Part shown: one piece after another, positions 56,680 to 64,000 of the stretch
How the letters are laid out: every line of letters starts with the position of its first letter
Position numbering within the stretch: the stretch's first letter is position 1
Source: JAOPZW01 sp963788935
GTDB taxonomy: Bacteria > Actinomycetota > Thermoleophilia > Solirubrobacterales > Solirubrobacteraceae
Reading direction: 5' to 3'
DNA length: 64,000 bases
Assembly: GCA_963788935.1 (NCBI GenBank)
Contig: CAWBIM010000004.1
Span: 1,054,001 to 1,118,000, forward strand
Made by a program: the position numbers and the translations under genes
The notes under the pieces: generated by a model
What the model was told of the DNA's origin: nothing
The model's input: the letters and a program-made list of their open reading frames with translations, nothing else
Databases searched by the model: none

Positions 56680-57570
56680 AGCCGCGGCAGCTCCCGGCGC
56701 CAGCGGCGCGCGGCGACCGCGGTGGCGAGCGCCACGCCCAGGGCGATGCCGGCCGCGGCCCCGATGGTGAGCAGCAGGCGCAGCTTCTGCCCGGCGTCGC
56801 TCACGGCCGAGTCGGCCTGGTTGAGCACGCGCACCGGGATGCCGGAGGTCGTGTTCTGGGCCTGCTCGAGGTAGGCCGAGCGCAGCCCGCGGGCGCGCAG
56901 CGAGGTGGTCTCGACGTCGGTCCGGGCGCGCTCGAGGCGGCGGCGCGCGGCGCTGCTGTCCGGGTGGCGGGTGACGGCCTTCTTGGCCCGGTCGGAGGCC
57001 GACGCGGCGCTCTCGGCCTCGCCCTGGGCGGCGCGGAAACGCTGCAGCAGGCGCGAGGTCTGGGTGTTCGTGGCCCCCGAGCGGCGCACGTAGCCCATCA
57101 GCGCGGAGGTCGCGGCCGAGGCCAGGCCCTCCGCGGCCGGGGCCGTTCGGGCCCGTCGCCTGGATGCGCAGGAACGGGCTGTCGGGGACGGGCGTCGCCG
57201 ACAGGCGGGCGCGGACGGCGCCCGGGGCGAGGTGGGTCTGGCGCGCGACCGGCCGCACGACGTCCTCGGCGGTGATCGCCCGGCTGTAGGCCGCCGCGAA
57301 CTGGGTGCCCGCGAACGCGGCGCCGGGCGCGGTCTGCTCGCTCGGGCTGAAGCTCCCGATCGCGACGCGCGACTCGGCGTTGAACGTGGGCTCGCGCTGC
57401 CCGGCGACCGCGATCGCCGCCCCGATCAGGAGGATGACCGGCAGCAGCGCGATCAGCGGGTGCCGGGCCACGGCCTGGATCGGCGACGGCGGGTGCGCGA
57501 GCGCGGGCGGATAGTCGTCCGGCCGCGGTCGGGTGCGACGGTCGGTGCGGTGGTCGGTGACGGTGCTCAT
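56676..57570 (-). CDS. Wzz-like chain-length determinant protein (one frame break)
   Basis: About 297 residues. A basic N-terminus, one transmembrane helix near residue 40 (PLIALLPVILLIGAAIAVA), a periplasmic-type domain (FNAESRVAIGSFSPSEQ), a +1 break (extra base in GGGG at 57139-57142), a coiled coil (LQRFRAAQGEAESAASASD), PVRVLNQADSAVS, and a final transmembrane helix LLLTIGAAAGIALGVALATA. Two helices flanking a coiled coil is the Wzz/PCP plan. No tyrosine kinase domain is attached. Confidence 0.8.
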
Positions 57571-57671
57571 GGGTTCTCGCTCTCGGTCGGGGTCGGTTTC
57601 GAAGGTCGGGGGGCGTCGTGACGGCGCGTTACGCTGCGGCCGCGGCCGCCCTCGGGCGGGCTGCGACGCTG

Positions 57672-58916
57672 ATGCGGATCGCCTACCTCGCCAGCCGCTA
57701 CCCGGCGGTGTCGCACACGTTCATCCAGCGCGAGGTCGCCGGACTGCGCGAGCACGGCGTCACGATCGACACGTTCGCGATCCGCCGGGCGGGGCGCGAC
57801 GAGGTCCTGTCGCGGGCCGACGAGGCCGAGGCGCGGGCCACCTACGCCCTGCTGCCGGTGCGGCTCTCGCATCTGCTGCGCGCGCACCTGCGCGCGCTCG
57901 TGCGCCACCCACGGGGCTACAAAACGACGCTCGCCGAGGCCCTCCGTCTCGCTCCGGCGGGGGCGCGCGGCGCGCTGTGGCAGGGCTTCTACTTCGCCGA
58001 GGCCGTGCTCCTGTGGGACCGCTGCCGCCGCCGCGGGGCGACGCACGTGCACGCCCACTTCGCCAACGTCGGCAGCGACGTGGCGCTGCTCGCGGCCCGT
58101 CTCGGGCGCGAGGCGGGCGCGGGGCCGCGGTCGTGGAGCCTCACGATGCACGGCTCCACCGAGTTCTACGACGTGCCCGGCTACCGGCTGGCCGAGAAGG
58201 CGCGGGCGGCGGCGTTCGTGGCGTGCGTGAGCGACTTCACCCGCAGCCAGATGATGCTGTTCCTCGAGGAGGAGGACTGGCCGAAGCTCGCGCTCGTGCG
58301 CTGCGGGGTCGACCCCGAGCGGTTCGCGCCTGGTGCGACCGAGGTCGAGGCCGCGCCCGGGCGCCCCGTGCGGATCCTCGCGGTCGGCCGCCTCGTCGGC
58401 GGCAAGGGCTTCGCGCTGCTGCTCGACGCGCTCGGCACGCTGGTCGCCGGCGGGCGCGACGTCGCGCTGATCGTCGTCGGCGACGGGCCCTCGCGCGAGC
58501 GCCTGCACGCGCAGGCCGCCCGCCTGGGCCTCGTCGACCGCGTCGAGTGGGTCGGGGCGCTCGGGCAGGACGAGATCCGCGCGCGCTACGCGGCCGCGGA
58601 CGTCTTCTGCCTGCCGAGCTTCGCCGAGGGCGTGCCGGTCGTGCTCATGGAGGCGATGGCGATGGAGGTCGCCGTCGTCGCGACCCGGGTCGCCGGGATC
58701 CCCGAGCTCATCGAGGACGGGACGAGCGGCCTGCTCGTCACGCCCGCGCGCGCCGACGAGCTCGCGGACGCGCTCGGCCGCCTCGTCGACGACCCGGGGC
58801 TGCGGGCGCGGCTCGGCGCCGCCGGACGCCGGGCGGTGCTCGAGGGCTACGACCTCGGCCGCTGGACAGGCGCGCTGCGCGGGCTGCTCGAGACGGCCGC
58901 GGGTCATTCGACGTAG
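57672..58916 (+). CDS. glycosyltransferase family 4
   Basis: A 414-residue GT-B enzyme. N-terminal MRIAYLASRYPAVSHTFIQR, then HVHAHFANVGSDVALLAARL. The donor domain has RILAVGRLVGGKGFALLLDAL, LIVVGDGPSRERL and the nucleotide-sugar E-x7-E motif in PSFAEGVPVVLMEAMAMEV. ATG 57672 is the homologous start; GTG 57618 would add 18 residues. A TACGCT about 37 bases upstream may be its -10. Its 3' end overlaps the acyltransferase gene by 13 bases. Confidence 0.88.
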   Translation: MRIAYLASRYPAVSHTFIQREVAGLREHGVTIDTFAIRRAGRDEVLSRADEAEARATYALLPVRLSHLLRAHLRALVRHPRGYKTTLAEALRLAPAGARGALWQGFYFAEAVLLWDRCRRRGATHVHAHFANVGSDVALLAARLGREAGAGPRSWSLTMHGSTEFYDVPGYRLAEKARAAAFVACVSDFTRSQMMLFLEEEDWPKLALVRCGVDPERFAPGATEVEAAPGRPVRILAVGRLVGGKGFALLLDALGTLVAGGRDVALIVVGDGPSRERLHAQAARLGLVDRVEWVGALGQDEIRARYAAADVFCLPSFAEGVPVVLMEAMAMEVAVVATRVAGIPELIEDGTSGLLVTPARADELADALGRLVDDPGLRARLGAAGRRAVLEGYDLGRWTGALRGLLETAAGHST

Positions 58917-59485
58917 CCCTCCCCGTCGCGCAGCGCGTCGCGCATGTGCTGCTTGTTGGCCTCGCTGATGCCGCCCATGAGCGTCCAGCCCTGCCACGGG
59001 AAGCGCGGGCGCTCCGCGAGCCCCGCGCGGTGGCGGGCGACGTAGTCCGCGGTCCGGGCGACCTCGCGGGCCGGGTTGCCGACCGCGACGGTGCCGGGCG
59101 CGACGTCGCGGCAGACGACGCTGCCGGCGCCGACGATCGCGTCGTCGCCGACCGTCGTGTCGGGCAGGATGGTGCTCCCGGCCCCGATGAACGCGCGGCG
59201 GCCGATGACGACCCGGCCGACGCGGGTCCAGCCCAGATGGCGCTTCGTGCTCGCGTCGTGGGCCAGAATCTGGACGCCTGGGGCGAGCGTGGCGTCGTCG
59301 CCGATGGCGATCAGCCAGCAGTGCCAGGGGTCGATCGTCGCGCGCGGGCCGATGTAGACGCCGCGGCCGAGTTGCAACCCGCGCGCGACGAGCGCGTCGA
59401 CGTTCGCGAACCCGTGCAACCGCCGCCGCAACCGGGCGATCGGGCCCCGCGGCGGGGCGTACGGCTTCCTCAGCAGGCTCAGCAT
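58904..59485 (-). CDS. sugar O-acyltransferase (left-handed beta-helix, WcaF-like)
   Basis: A 193-residue hexapeptide-repeat protein. Repeats run from about residue 40 to 140 (GRGVYIGPRATIDP, ATLAPGVQILAHDAS, GRRAFIGAGSTILPDTTVG, GAGSVVCRDVAPGTVAVGNP). HDAS carries the likely catalytic His. It acetylates a sugar hydroxyl. GGAGGAGGGAG immediately before ATG 59485 is the strongest ribosome binding site in the window. Confidence 0.9.
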   Translation of the reverse strand: MLSLLRKPYAPPRGPIARLRRRLHGFANVDALVARGLQLGRGVYIGPRATIDPWHCWLIAIGDDATLAPGVQILAHDASTKRHLGWTRVGRVVIGRRAFIGAGSTILPDTTVGDDAIVGAGSVVCRDVAPGTVAVGNPAREVARTADYVARHRAGLAERPRFPWQGWTLMGGISEANKQHMRDALRDGEGYVE

Positions 59486-59595
59486 GCTCCCTCCTCCCGG
59501 AGGCCCTCCACGTGTCGCAGCGGGCCTCCTTCATCCGTCCACCGTCCGCGGCGGACCGTGCGCCGGGACCGGGCTGCGGCCGAGAACCGGACCCG

Positions 59596-61086
59596 ATGTC
59601 CCGACGTCTGCTGCTCACGGCGCTCGCCGCCGCATGCCTGTTCCCGTCGACCGCGGCCGCGGCCGGGTGCGGCCCGACCGGCGCCTCCTGGCAGTCCGTC
59701 GCGGCCGCCGGCACCGGCAGCCGCACGGTCCCCGCGTCCGCCCGGGTGCGGATCGAGGTCCGCACGCGGCGCACCGGCGCGGGCGAGCAGCGGGTCGCCG
59801 GCCTCGGGACCAACCGGCTCAGCGTCACGCGCGGCGCGCGCCGCGTCACGGTGCGGACCGCGTCGGGCCGCACGGTCGTCGCCGCCCGGGCCCCGGGCCG
59901 CGGCTGGCGCACCGTCGAGGTGACGCTCGACGCGACGGCCGGCCGGGTCGCCCTGCGGGTCGACGGCGGGCGCCGCGCCGCGGCGAAGGCCCGCGTCGCG
60001 CCCGAGCGCTCCGTGCGCCTGGGCGGCGCCGGGGGCCGCGTCGGCGCGGTGAAGATCGGCTGGCAGCCCTGCGCCGCGGCCCCGGCGACCGTCGCCCCGG
60101 CCGCCGCCGCGCCCGCGCCCGTCGGCGTCGCCGCCCCGGTCGCGCCCGCCGGCGTGACCGCCCCGGCCGCCGGCGCCGTCCCGGCCGCGCCCGCCGTCAC
60201 CTGCGCCGCCTGCCCCTTCGCCCCGACCTCGTTCTGGAACGCCCCGCTCGCCGCCGACGCCCCGCTCGACGCGAAGTCCGCCACCTGGGTCACGGAGCTG
60301 CGCCGCCAGCTCGCCACGACGAATCCGTGGATCAACACGACCACCTACAGCACGCCGGTCTACACCGTCCCGGCCGGCCAGCCCACCGTCCGGGTCACGC
60401 TCGACACGACCGAGACCGCGCTCCAGCAGGCCTGGCAGCAGGTGCCGATCCCCGACGACGCGCGGCCCGCCTCCGGCGGCGACGCGCACCTCGTCGTCTG
60501 GCAGCCGAGCTCCGACACGATGTGGGAGTTCTGGCTCGCGGCCAAGCGCGCCGACGGCTGGCACGCGCGCTGGGGCGGGCGCATGACGGGCGTCTCGCGC
60601 AACCCCGGCTACTTCACCGCGCCGACCCCCGGCTGGGGCGCCACCGCGACGAGCCTGCCGCTGCTCGGCGGCCTCATGCGGACCGCCGAGCTGCAGGCCG
60701 GGAAGATCGACCACGCGCTCGCGTTCGCGATCCCGCACACGAAGCTCTGGAAGTCCTGGTCGTGGCCCGCCCAGCGCAGCGACGGGGACACCGACAGCGC
60801 GGACGCGATCCCCGAAGGGGCGCGCTTCCGCCTGCCCGCGGACCTCGACATCGACGCCCTGAGGCTGCCGCCGGTCACGGCCGCCATCGCGAAGGCCGTC
60901 CAGCGCTACGGCATGGTCCTGCGCGACAAGTCCGGGGCCATCAGCTTCTACGCCGAGGCGCCCACCGGCGCCGACCCGTACCCGTCGATCTTCAAGACCT
61001 ACCCGAACCTCCTGTTCGCGAAGTTCCCCTGGGACCGCCTGCAGGCGCTGCGCAGCGACATGCGCGGCCCGGTCACGGGGAGCTGA
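59596..61086 (+). CDS. secreted two-domain protein of unknown function (paralogue of 52216-53211)
   Basis: A 496-residue exported protein with signal LLLTALAAACLFPSTAAAA. Residues 25-160 look like a beta-sandwich (RVRIEVRTRR, RTVEVTLDATAGRVALRV), possibly LamG-like carbohydrate binding. A 45-residue Ala/Pro linker follows, then CAACPFAPTSFWNAPL opens a C-terminal domain of about 280 residues. That domain shares DTMWEFWLAAKRADGWHARW, DHALAFAIP, IPEGARFRLP and FPWDRLQ with the lipoprotein at 52216. A 123-base stretch of the two genes is 111/123 identical. The function of the shared domain is unknown to me; location suggests a role at the polysaccharide layer. Confidence 0.72.
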   Translation: MSRRLLLTALAAACLFPSTAAAAGCGPTGASWQSVAAAGTGSRTVPASARVRIEVRTRRTGAGEQRVAGLGTNRLSVTRGARRVTVRTASGRTVVAARAPGRGWRTVEVTLDATAGRVALRVDGGRRAAAKARVAPERSVRLGGAGGRVGAVKIGWQPCAAAPATVAPAAAAPAPVGVAAPVAPAGVTAPAAGAVPAAPAVTCAACPFAPTSFWNAPLAADAPLDAKSATWVTELRRQLATTNPWINTTTYSTPVYTVPAGQPTVRVTLDTTETALQQAWQQVPIPDDARPASGGDAHLVVWQPSSDTMWEFWLAAKRADGWHARWGGRMTGVSRNPGYFTAPTPGWGATATSLPLLGGLMRTAELQAGKIDHALAFAIPHTKLWKSWSWPAQRSDGDTDSADAIPEGARFRLPADLDIDALRLPPVTAAIAKAVQRYGMVLRDKSGAISFYAEAPTGADPYPSIFKTYPNLLFAKFPWDRLQALRSDMRGPVTGS

Positions 61087-61094
61087 CCGGCGGG

Positions 61095-62967
61095 TCATCG
61101 CGGCGTCCCCTCGGCCGCGAGGGCGGCCGCGCGCGCCCGCACCCGGCGGCGCAGGAGCAGCGCGGACGGGAGCCCGGCCGCGCGCCGCGGGTCGCGCAGC
61201 GCCGGCCGCAGCGCGCGCAGAGCGCCGGCGCGGTCGCCCGCGGCCTGGCGCGCCCGGGCGGCGTCCCAGGCCCGCAGGCCCGCGAACCGGGCGCGCAGCC
61301 CGGCCGTGCACCATGCGCGGCCCGCGTAGGCGGCGAGGACCTCGGCGTGGGCGGCCTGCATCGCGAGGCCGTCGGCCGAGACCTGGCCCTCGTGCAGGTG
61401 GTAGACGGCGGTGATCGCGGGCGAGACGACGCCCGGGCCGCGCTCGAGCATCCGCAGCCACAGGTCGAGGTCGGCGCAGCGCTTCAGCGCCGGGTCGAAC
61501 GCGCCCGCGGCGAGCGCCGTGTCGCGGTGCAGCAGCGCCGCGCTCGGGGGCACGCAGTTCTCGGGGAACGCGACGGCGGCCGGTGAGCGCAGTGCCCGCG
61601 GCCGCGGGCCGGGGACGCCGTAGGGCTTGCGCACGACGCCGTCGGCGTCGACCCCGGCGCACGTCCCGGCGACGAGCACGTTCCCGGCGTGGAGCGGCCA
61701 GATCGTCTCGAGGTGGTGCGGGCGCCACTCGTCGTCGGAGTCGAGCAGCGCGACCCACGGCTGCGTGGCCGCGCGCAGGCCGGTGTTGCGCGCGGCGCCC
61801 TCGCCGCGGTTGACGTCGTGGCGGATCACGCGGGCGCCGAGGCGCGCCGCGACGGCGCCGGTGTCGTCGGTCGAGCAGTCGTCGACGACGATGACCTCGG
61901 CCGGTCGCGCCGTCTGCCGGCGGACGCTCTCCACCGCGCGGCGCACCATCGCGGGGCGGTCGTAGGCGGGGATGACGACCGAGACCGGCAGCGGGTCGGT
62001 CGTCGCGTGCGAGGCGGCCGTCGCGGCCTCCTGCTGGCCGATGCGCAGGTCGAGCAGCGCGGCGGCCGAGCGGACGGCCCGCGGGCCGCGCGCGCGTCGT
62101 GGCGTGGACGGTGCCCGCGAGGCCGGCCCGGAGCAGGCGGCGCAGTCGCGGGCGGCGGGCGAGGCCGACGAGCGCGGCGCGCGCCGGCGGCAGCCCGTCG
62201 GCGAACGCGTCCTCGGGCAGCGGCCCGACGACGGCGCCGTGCTCGGCGTGGATCCGCCAGCGCCCGACGCCCGAGGTGCGTGCGTCGCGGCGCAGGGCCG
62301 AGAACGAGCGGCGGTAGCGGTGCCGGGCGCGCAGACGGCGGTCGTAGACGGCGTCGAGACCGGCCGCGCGGCAGCGCAGGCCGAAGTCGCGGTCCTCGTT
62401 GTAGGTCGCGGCGAACGCGGCCGAGTGCAGCCCGACGCGCAGCGCGTCGGCGCGCCGCAGCGACGCGTTCCCGGCCCAGTAGCTCTCGAGCACGCTGTCG
62501 GGCCGCGCCTCGTAGCCCGCGACGCACTCCTCGTACCACGCGGCGTAGAGGTCGACGGCGACCGTGTCCTCGGCGCTGACCGCGGGCGGTTCGACCGGCG
62601 CGTAGCCGACGACGACGACCCCGTCCCGGCCGGCGTGGGCGCGCGCGTGGCCGCTCACGAGGCCGGGCTCGGCGACGACGTCGTCGTCGAGCAGGACCAC
62701 GACGTCGCCGCTCGCAGCCTCGACCCCGGCCTGGCGCGCGGCGCTCGCGCCGCCCTGCTCCGTCCAGCGCGGCACGACCCGGTCGTCGTCGCGGCGCAGG
62801 CCCTCGACGAACTCCAGCGAGCCGTCGTCGCAGCCGTCGACCACCACGACGACCTCGGCGGTCGCCGGGTCGGCGAGCACGGGCGCGAGCACGTCGGCGA
62901 GCAGCGCGCGGCGGCCGTGGGTCGGGATGACGACCGAGGTCGTCGGCAGGTCCTGGACCGCGGTCAC
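61095..62967 (-). CDS. tandem family 2 glycosyltransferase (one frame break)
   Basis: About 623 residues if the +1 break at about 62082-62096 is bridged. First GT-A domain: SVVIPTHGRRALLADVLAPV, VVVVDGCDDGSLEF, VVLLDDDVVAEPG, NEDRDFGLRCRAAG. After the break: a linker (LLDLRIGQQEAATAA), then a second GT-A domain with SVVIPAYDRPAMVRRAVESV, VIVVDDCSTDDTG and ALLDSDDEW. No stop codon separates the two, so a bifunctional enzyme is likely, though two fused or separate genes cannot be excluded. GTG 62967 overlaps the previous stop. Confidence 0.75.
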
Positions 62968-63827
62968 GCGGGCACCTCCCCGGGGCGCGGGCGGGCGGCG
63001 GCGCGGCGGCGGCCCTCGCGGTCGCCGAGACAGCGGCCCGCGATGTCGGCCATGCGCAGCCAGTTGACGCGGTGGAAGACCGCCGGGCTCATCGACTCGG
63101 CCGGCAGATCGTCCCACCACTCGCGCAGCGCGGCGCGGGCCGGGAACGCCGGGACGAGGCCGGCGGAGGCCATCGCGCGCGCCTCGCGGCGGGTGCGGCC
63201 GAACAGCGCGCGCGTGCCCGCGGCCTTGCGGTGCGCGCCATCGACGTGCAGGAGCGGGTCGAACACGACGACGTGGCCGGCGCCGATGACGCGGGCGGCC
63301 CACTCCTTGTCCTCGCAGGCCTCGAGGTCCTCGTCGAACGGCAGGTCCTGCCAGACCGAGGCGCGCCACGAGGCGGCGTGGTTCGAGAAGCCCCAGCCCG
63401 GCGCGCTGCGCAGCAGGGCGGCCGTCTGATCGACGGGCTCGAGCAGCGGGCGGCCGTCCCAGCGGTGCAGCTGGCCGTTCGTCGCCCCGACGTCCGGGCG
63501 CTCGTAGTGGCGCAGGGCGAGCGCGACCCAGTCGTCGCGCTCCGGCGCGCAGTGGGCCGACAGGGCGAAGTGGACCGGCGCGGTCGCGGCCCCGGCGCCG
63601 AGGTTCAGCGCGCGGCCGAACGTGAACGCCTCGGGCGCGATCTCGACCACGCGGTCGGCGTGACGGCGGGCGAGCTCGAGCGTGCCGTCGGTCGAGCCGG
63701 AGTCGACGACGACGATCTCGACGGGCACGGTCTGCGCGCGCAGCGCGGCGAACGTCGCCCCGACGGTGTCGGCCTTGTCCTTCGTGCGCACGATGACGCT
63801 CGCGCGGGGCGTGCCGTTCGCGGTCAT
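62964..63827 (-). CDS. family 2 glycosyltransferase
   Basis: A 287-residue cytoplasmic GT-A enzyme. RASVIVRTKDKADTVGATFA starts the fold, EIVVVDSGSTDGTLELA is the donor loop and FGRALNLGAGAATA the helix after it. WGFSNHAASWRASVWQDLPF and EACEDKEWAARV carry the acceptor-side acidic residues. This is like rhamnosyltransferases of O-antigen loci. ATG 63827 overlaps the stop of the upstream gene (ATGA). Confidence 0.87.
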   Translation of the reverse strand: MTANGTPRASVIVRTKDKADTVGATFAALRAQTVPVEIVVVDSGSTDGTLELARRHADRVVEIAPEAFTFGRALNLGAGAATAPVHFALSAHCAPERDDWVALALRHYERPDVGATNGQLHRWDGRPLLEPVDQTAALLRSAPGWGFSNHAASWRASVWQDLPFDEDLEACEDKEWAARVIGAGHVVVFDPLLHVDGAHRKAAGTRALFGRTRREARAMASAGLVPAFPARAALREWWDDLPAESMSPAVFHRVNWLRMADIAGRCLGDREGRRRAAARPRPGEVPA

Positions 63828-64000
63828 GCGCGGCCTCCCAGCTCGGTGTAGATGCGGTCCAGGCGGGCGGCGACGACGTCGGCGTCGAACGCCTCGGCCA
63901 CCCACGCGCGGGCCCGATCGGCCCGCGGCGCCCAGGTCTCGCGCGTGGCGACGAGCGCGAGGACGCGCTCGGCCAGCGCCGCGGCGTCGCCCTCGCCGAC
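63824..64000 (-). CDS. glycosyltransferase C-terminus (5' part beyond window)
   Basis: The last 58 residues of a gene that enters from the right edge. AALAERVLALVATRETW and ARAWVAEAFDADVVAARLDR with a closing IYTEL are the C-terminal helix pair usual for GT-B (family 4) glycosyltransferases. It is the first known gene of this minus-strand run of three coupled glycosyltransferase genes. Confidence 0.6.
   Translation of the reverse strand, partial: VGEGDAAALAERVLALVATRETWAPRADRARAWVAEAFDADVVAARLDRIYTELGGRA

Noticed and set aside
6246..62096. Phase variation by homopolymer slippage as the reason for the frame breaks
   Set aside because: The runs involved are only 3-4 bases, too short for usual slippage switching, and the affected genes include recG and ribH, which are unlikely to be switched off.
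1..64000. CRISPR arrays, rRNA/tRNA genes, insertion sequences, integrases or prophage genes
   Set aside because: I saw no regularly spaced repeats, no cloverleaf or rRNA sequence, and no transposase, recombinase or phage structural motifs on either strand.

Overview
The window is GC-rich (roughly three quarters G+C), densely packed bacterial DNA with many GTG starts and 4-base GTGA/ATGA gene overlaps. Gene content and order point to a high-GC actinobacterium. The evidence includes a block rpmB - DAK/DegV-like - recG - rsmD - coaD - DivIVA/SepIVA-like, SARP/AfsR-type regulators, DrrAB-like exporters and leaderless promoters. A small membrane protein with LRSPD repeats and a DWADAGIG tail makes me suspect the class Thermoleophilia (Solirubrobacterales-like). 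That last step is inference. I see no rRNA, tRNA, CRISPR array, insertion sequence or prophage.

Layout. 1-12.8 kb: mixed metabolism and signalling. It holds GNAT acetyltransferases (one a decayed remnant), two acyl-CoA-ligase-like enzymes, a DUF177/YceD protein, a zinc alcohol dehydrogenase, a very large hybrid sensor protein combining kinase, receiver, SpoIIE phosphatase and RsbW-like ATPase, two thioredoxin-fold proteins and an alpha/beta hydrolase. 12.8-18.1 kb: secreted M36 and M28 metallopeptidases, acylphosphatase, macro-domain protein. 18.1-25.7 kb: the conserved recG-rsmD-coaD-DivIVA-like operon with rpmB, and a divergent membrane Ser/Thr kinase. 25.7-29.6 kb: riboflavin operon ribD-ribE-ribBA-ribH plus a small membrane protein. 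29.6-36.0 kb: membrane glycosyltransferases, a DPM1-like glycosyltransferase, a methyltransferase and a flippase. 36.3-39.7 kb: MarR-regulated ABC exporter, arylamine N-acetyltransferase and the LRSPD-repeat membrane protein. 39.8-52.2 kb: SARP-AAA-TPR regulator, PLP decarboxylase, adenylate-forming ligase, FtsX-type ABC transporter, aminotransferase-amidohydrolase pair. 52.2-64 kb: surface-polysaccharide locus with five glycosyltransferase genes, O-antigen-ligase-like polymerase, Wzz-like chain-length protein, FkbM methyltransferase, acyltransferase and two paralogous secreted proteins of unknown function.

Two window-wide patterns stand out. First, at least sixteen genes, including recG and ribH, are interrupted by reading-frame breaks, and every one I could resolve is an extra base (+1), mostly in short G/C runs. 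This looks more like a sequencing or assembly bias than biology, so I annotate these genes across the break. Second, at least ten genes carry a TAnnnT hexamer 6-8 bases before the start codon, as expected for leaderless transcripts.

The best candidates for something undescribed are the twin secreted proteins inside the polysaccharide locus, the LRSPD-repeat membrane protein divergent from the SARP regulator, and the single-chain kinase/phosphatase/anti-sigma-kinase protein.
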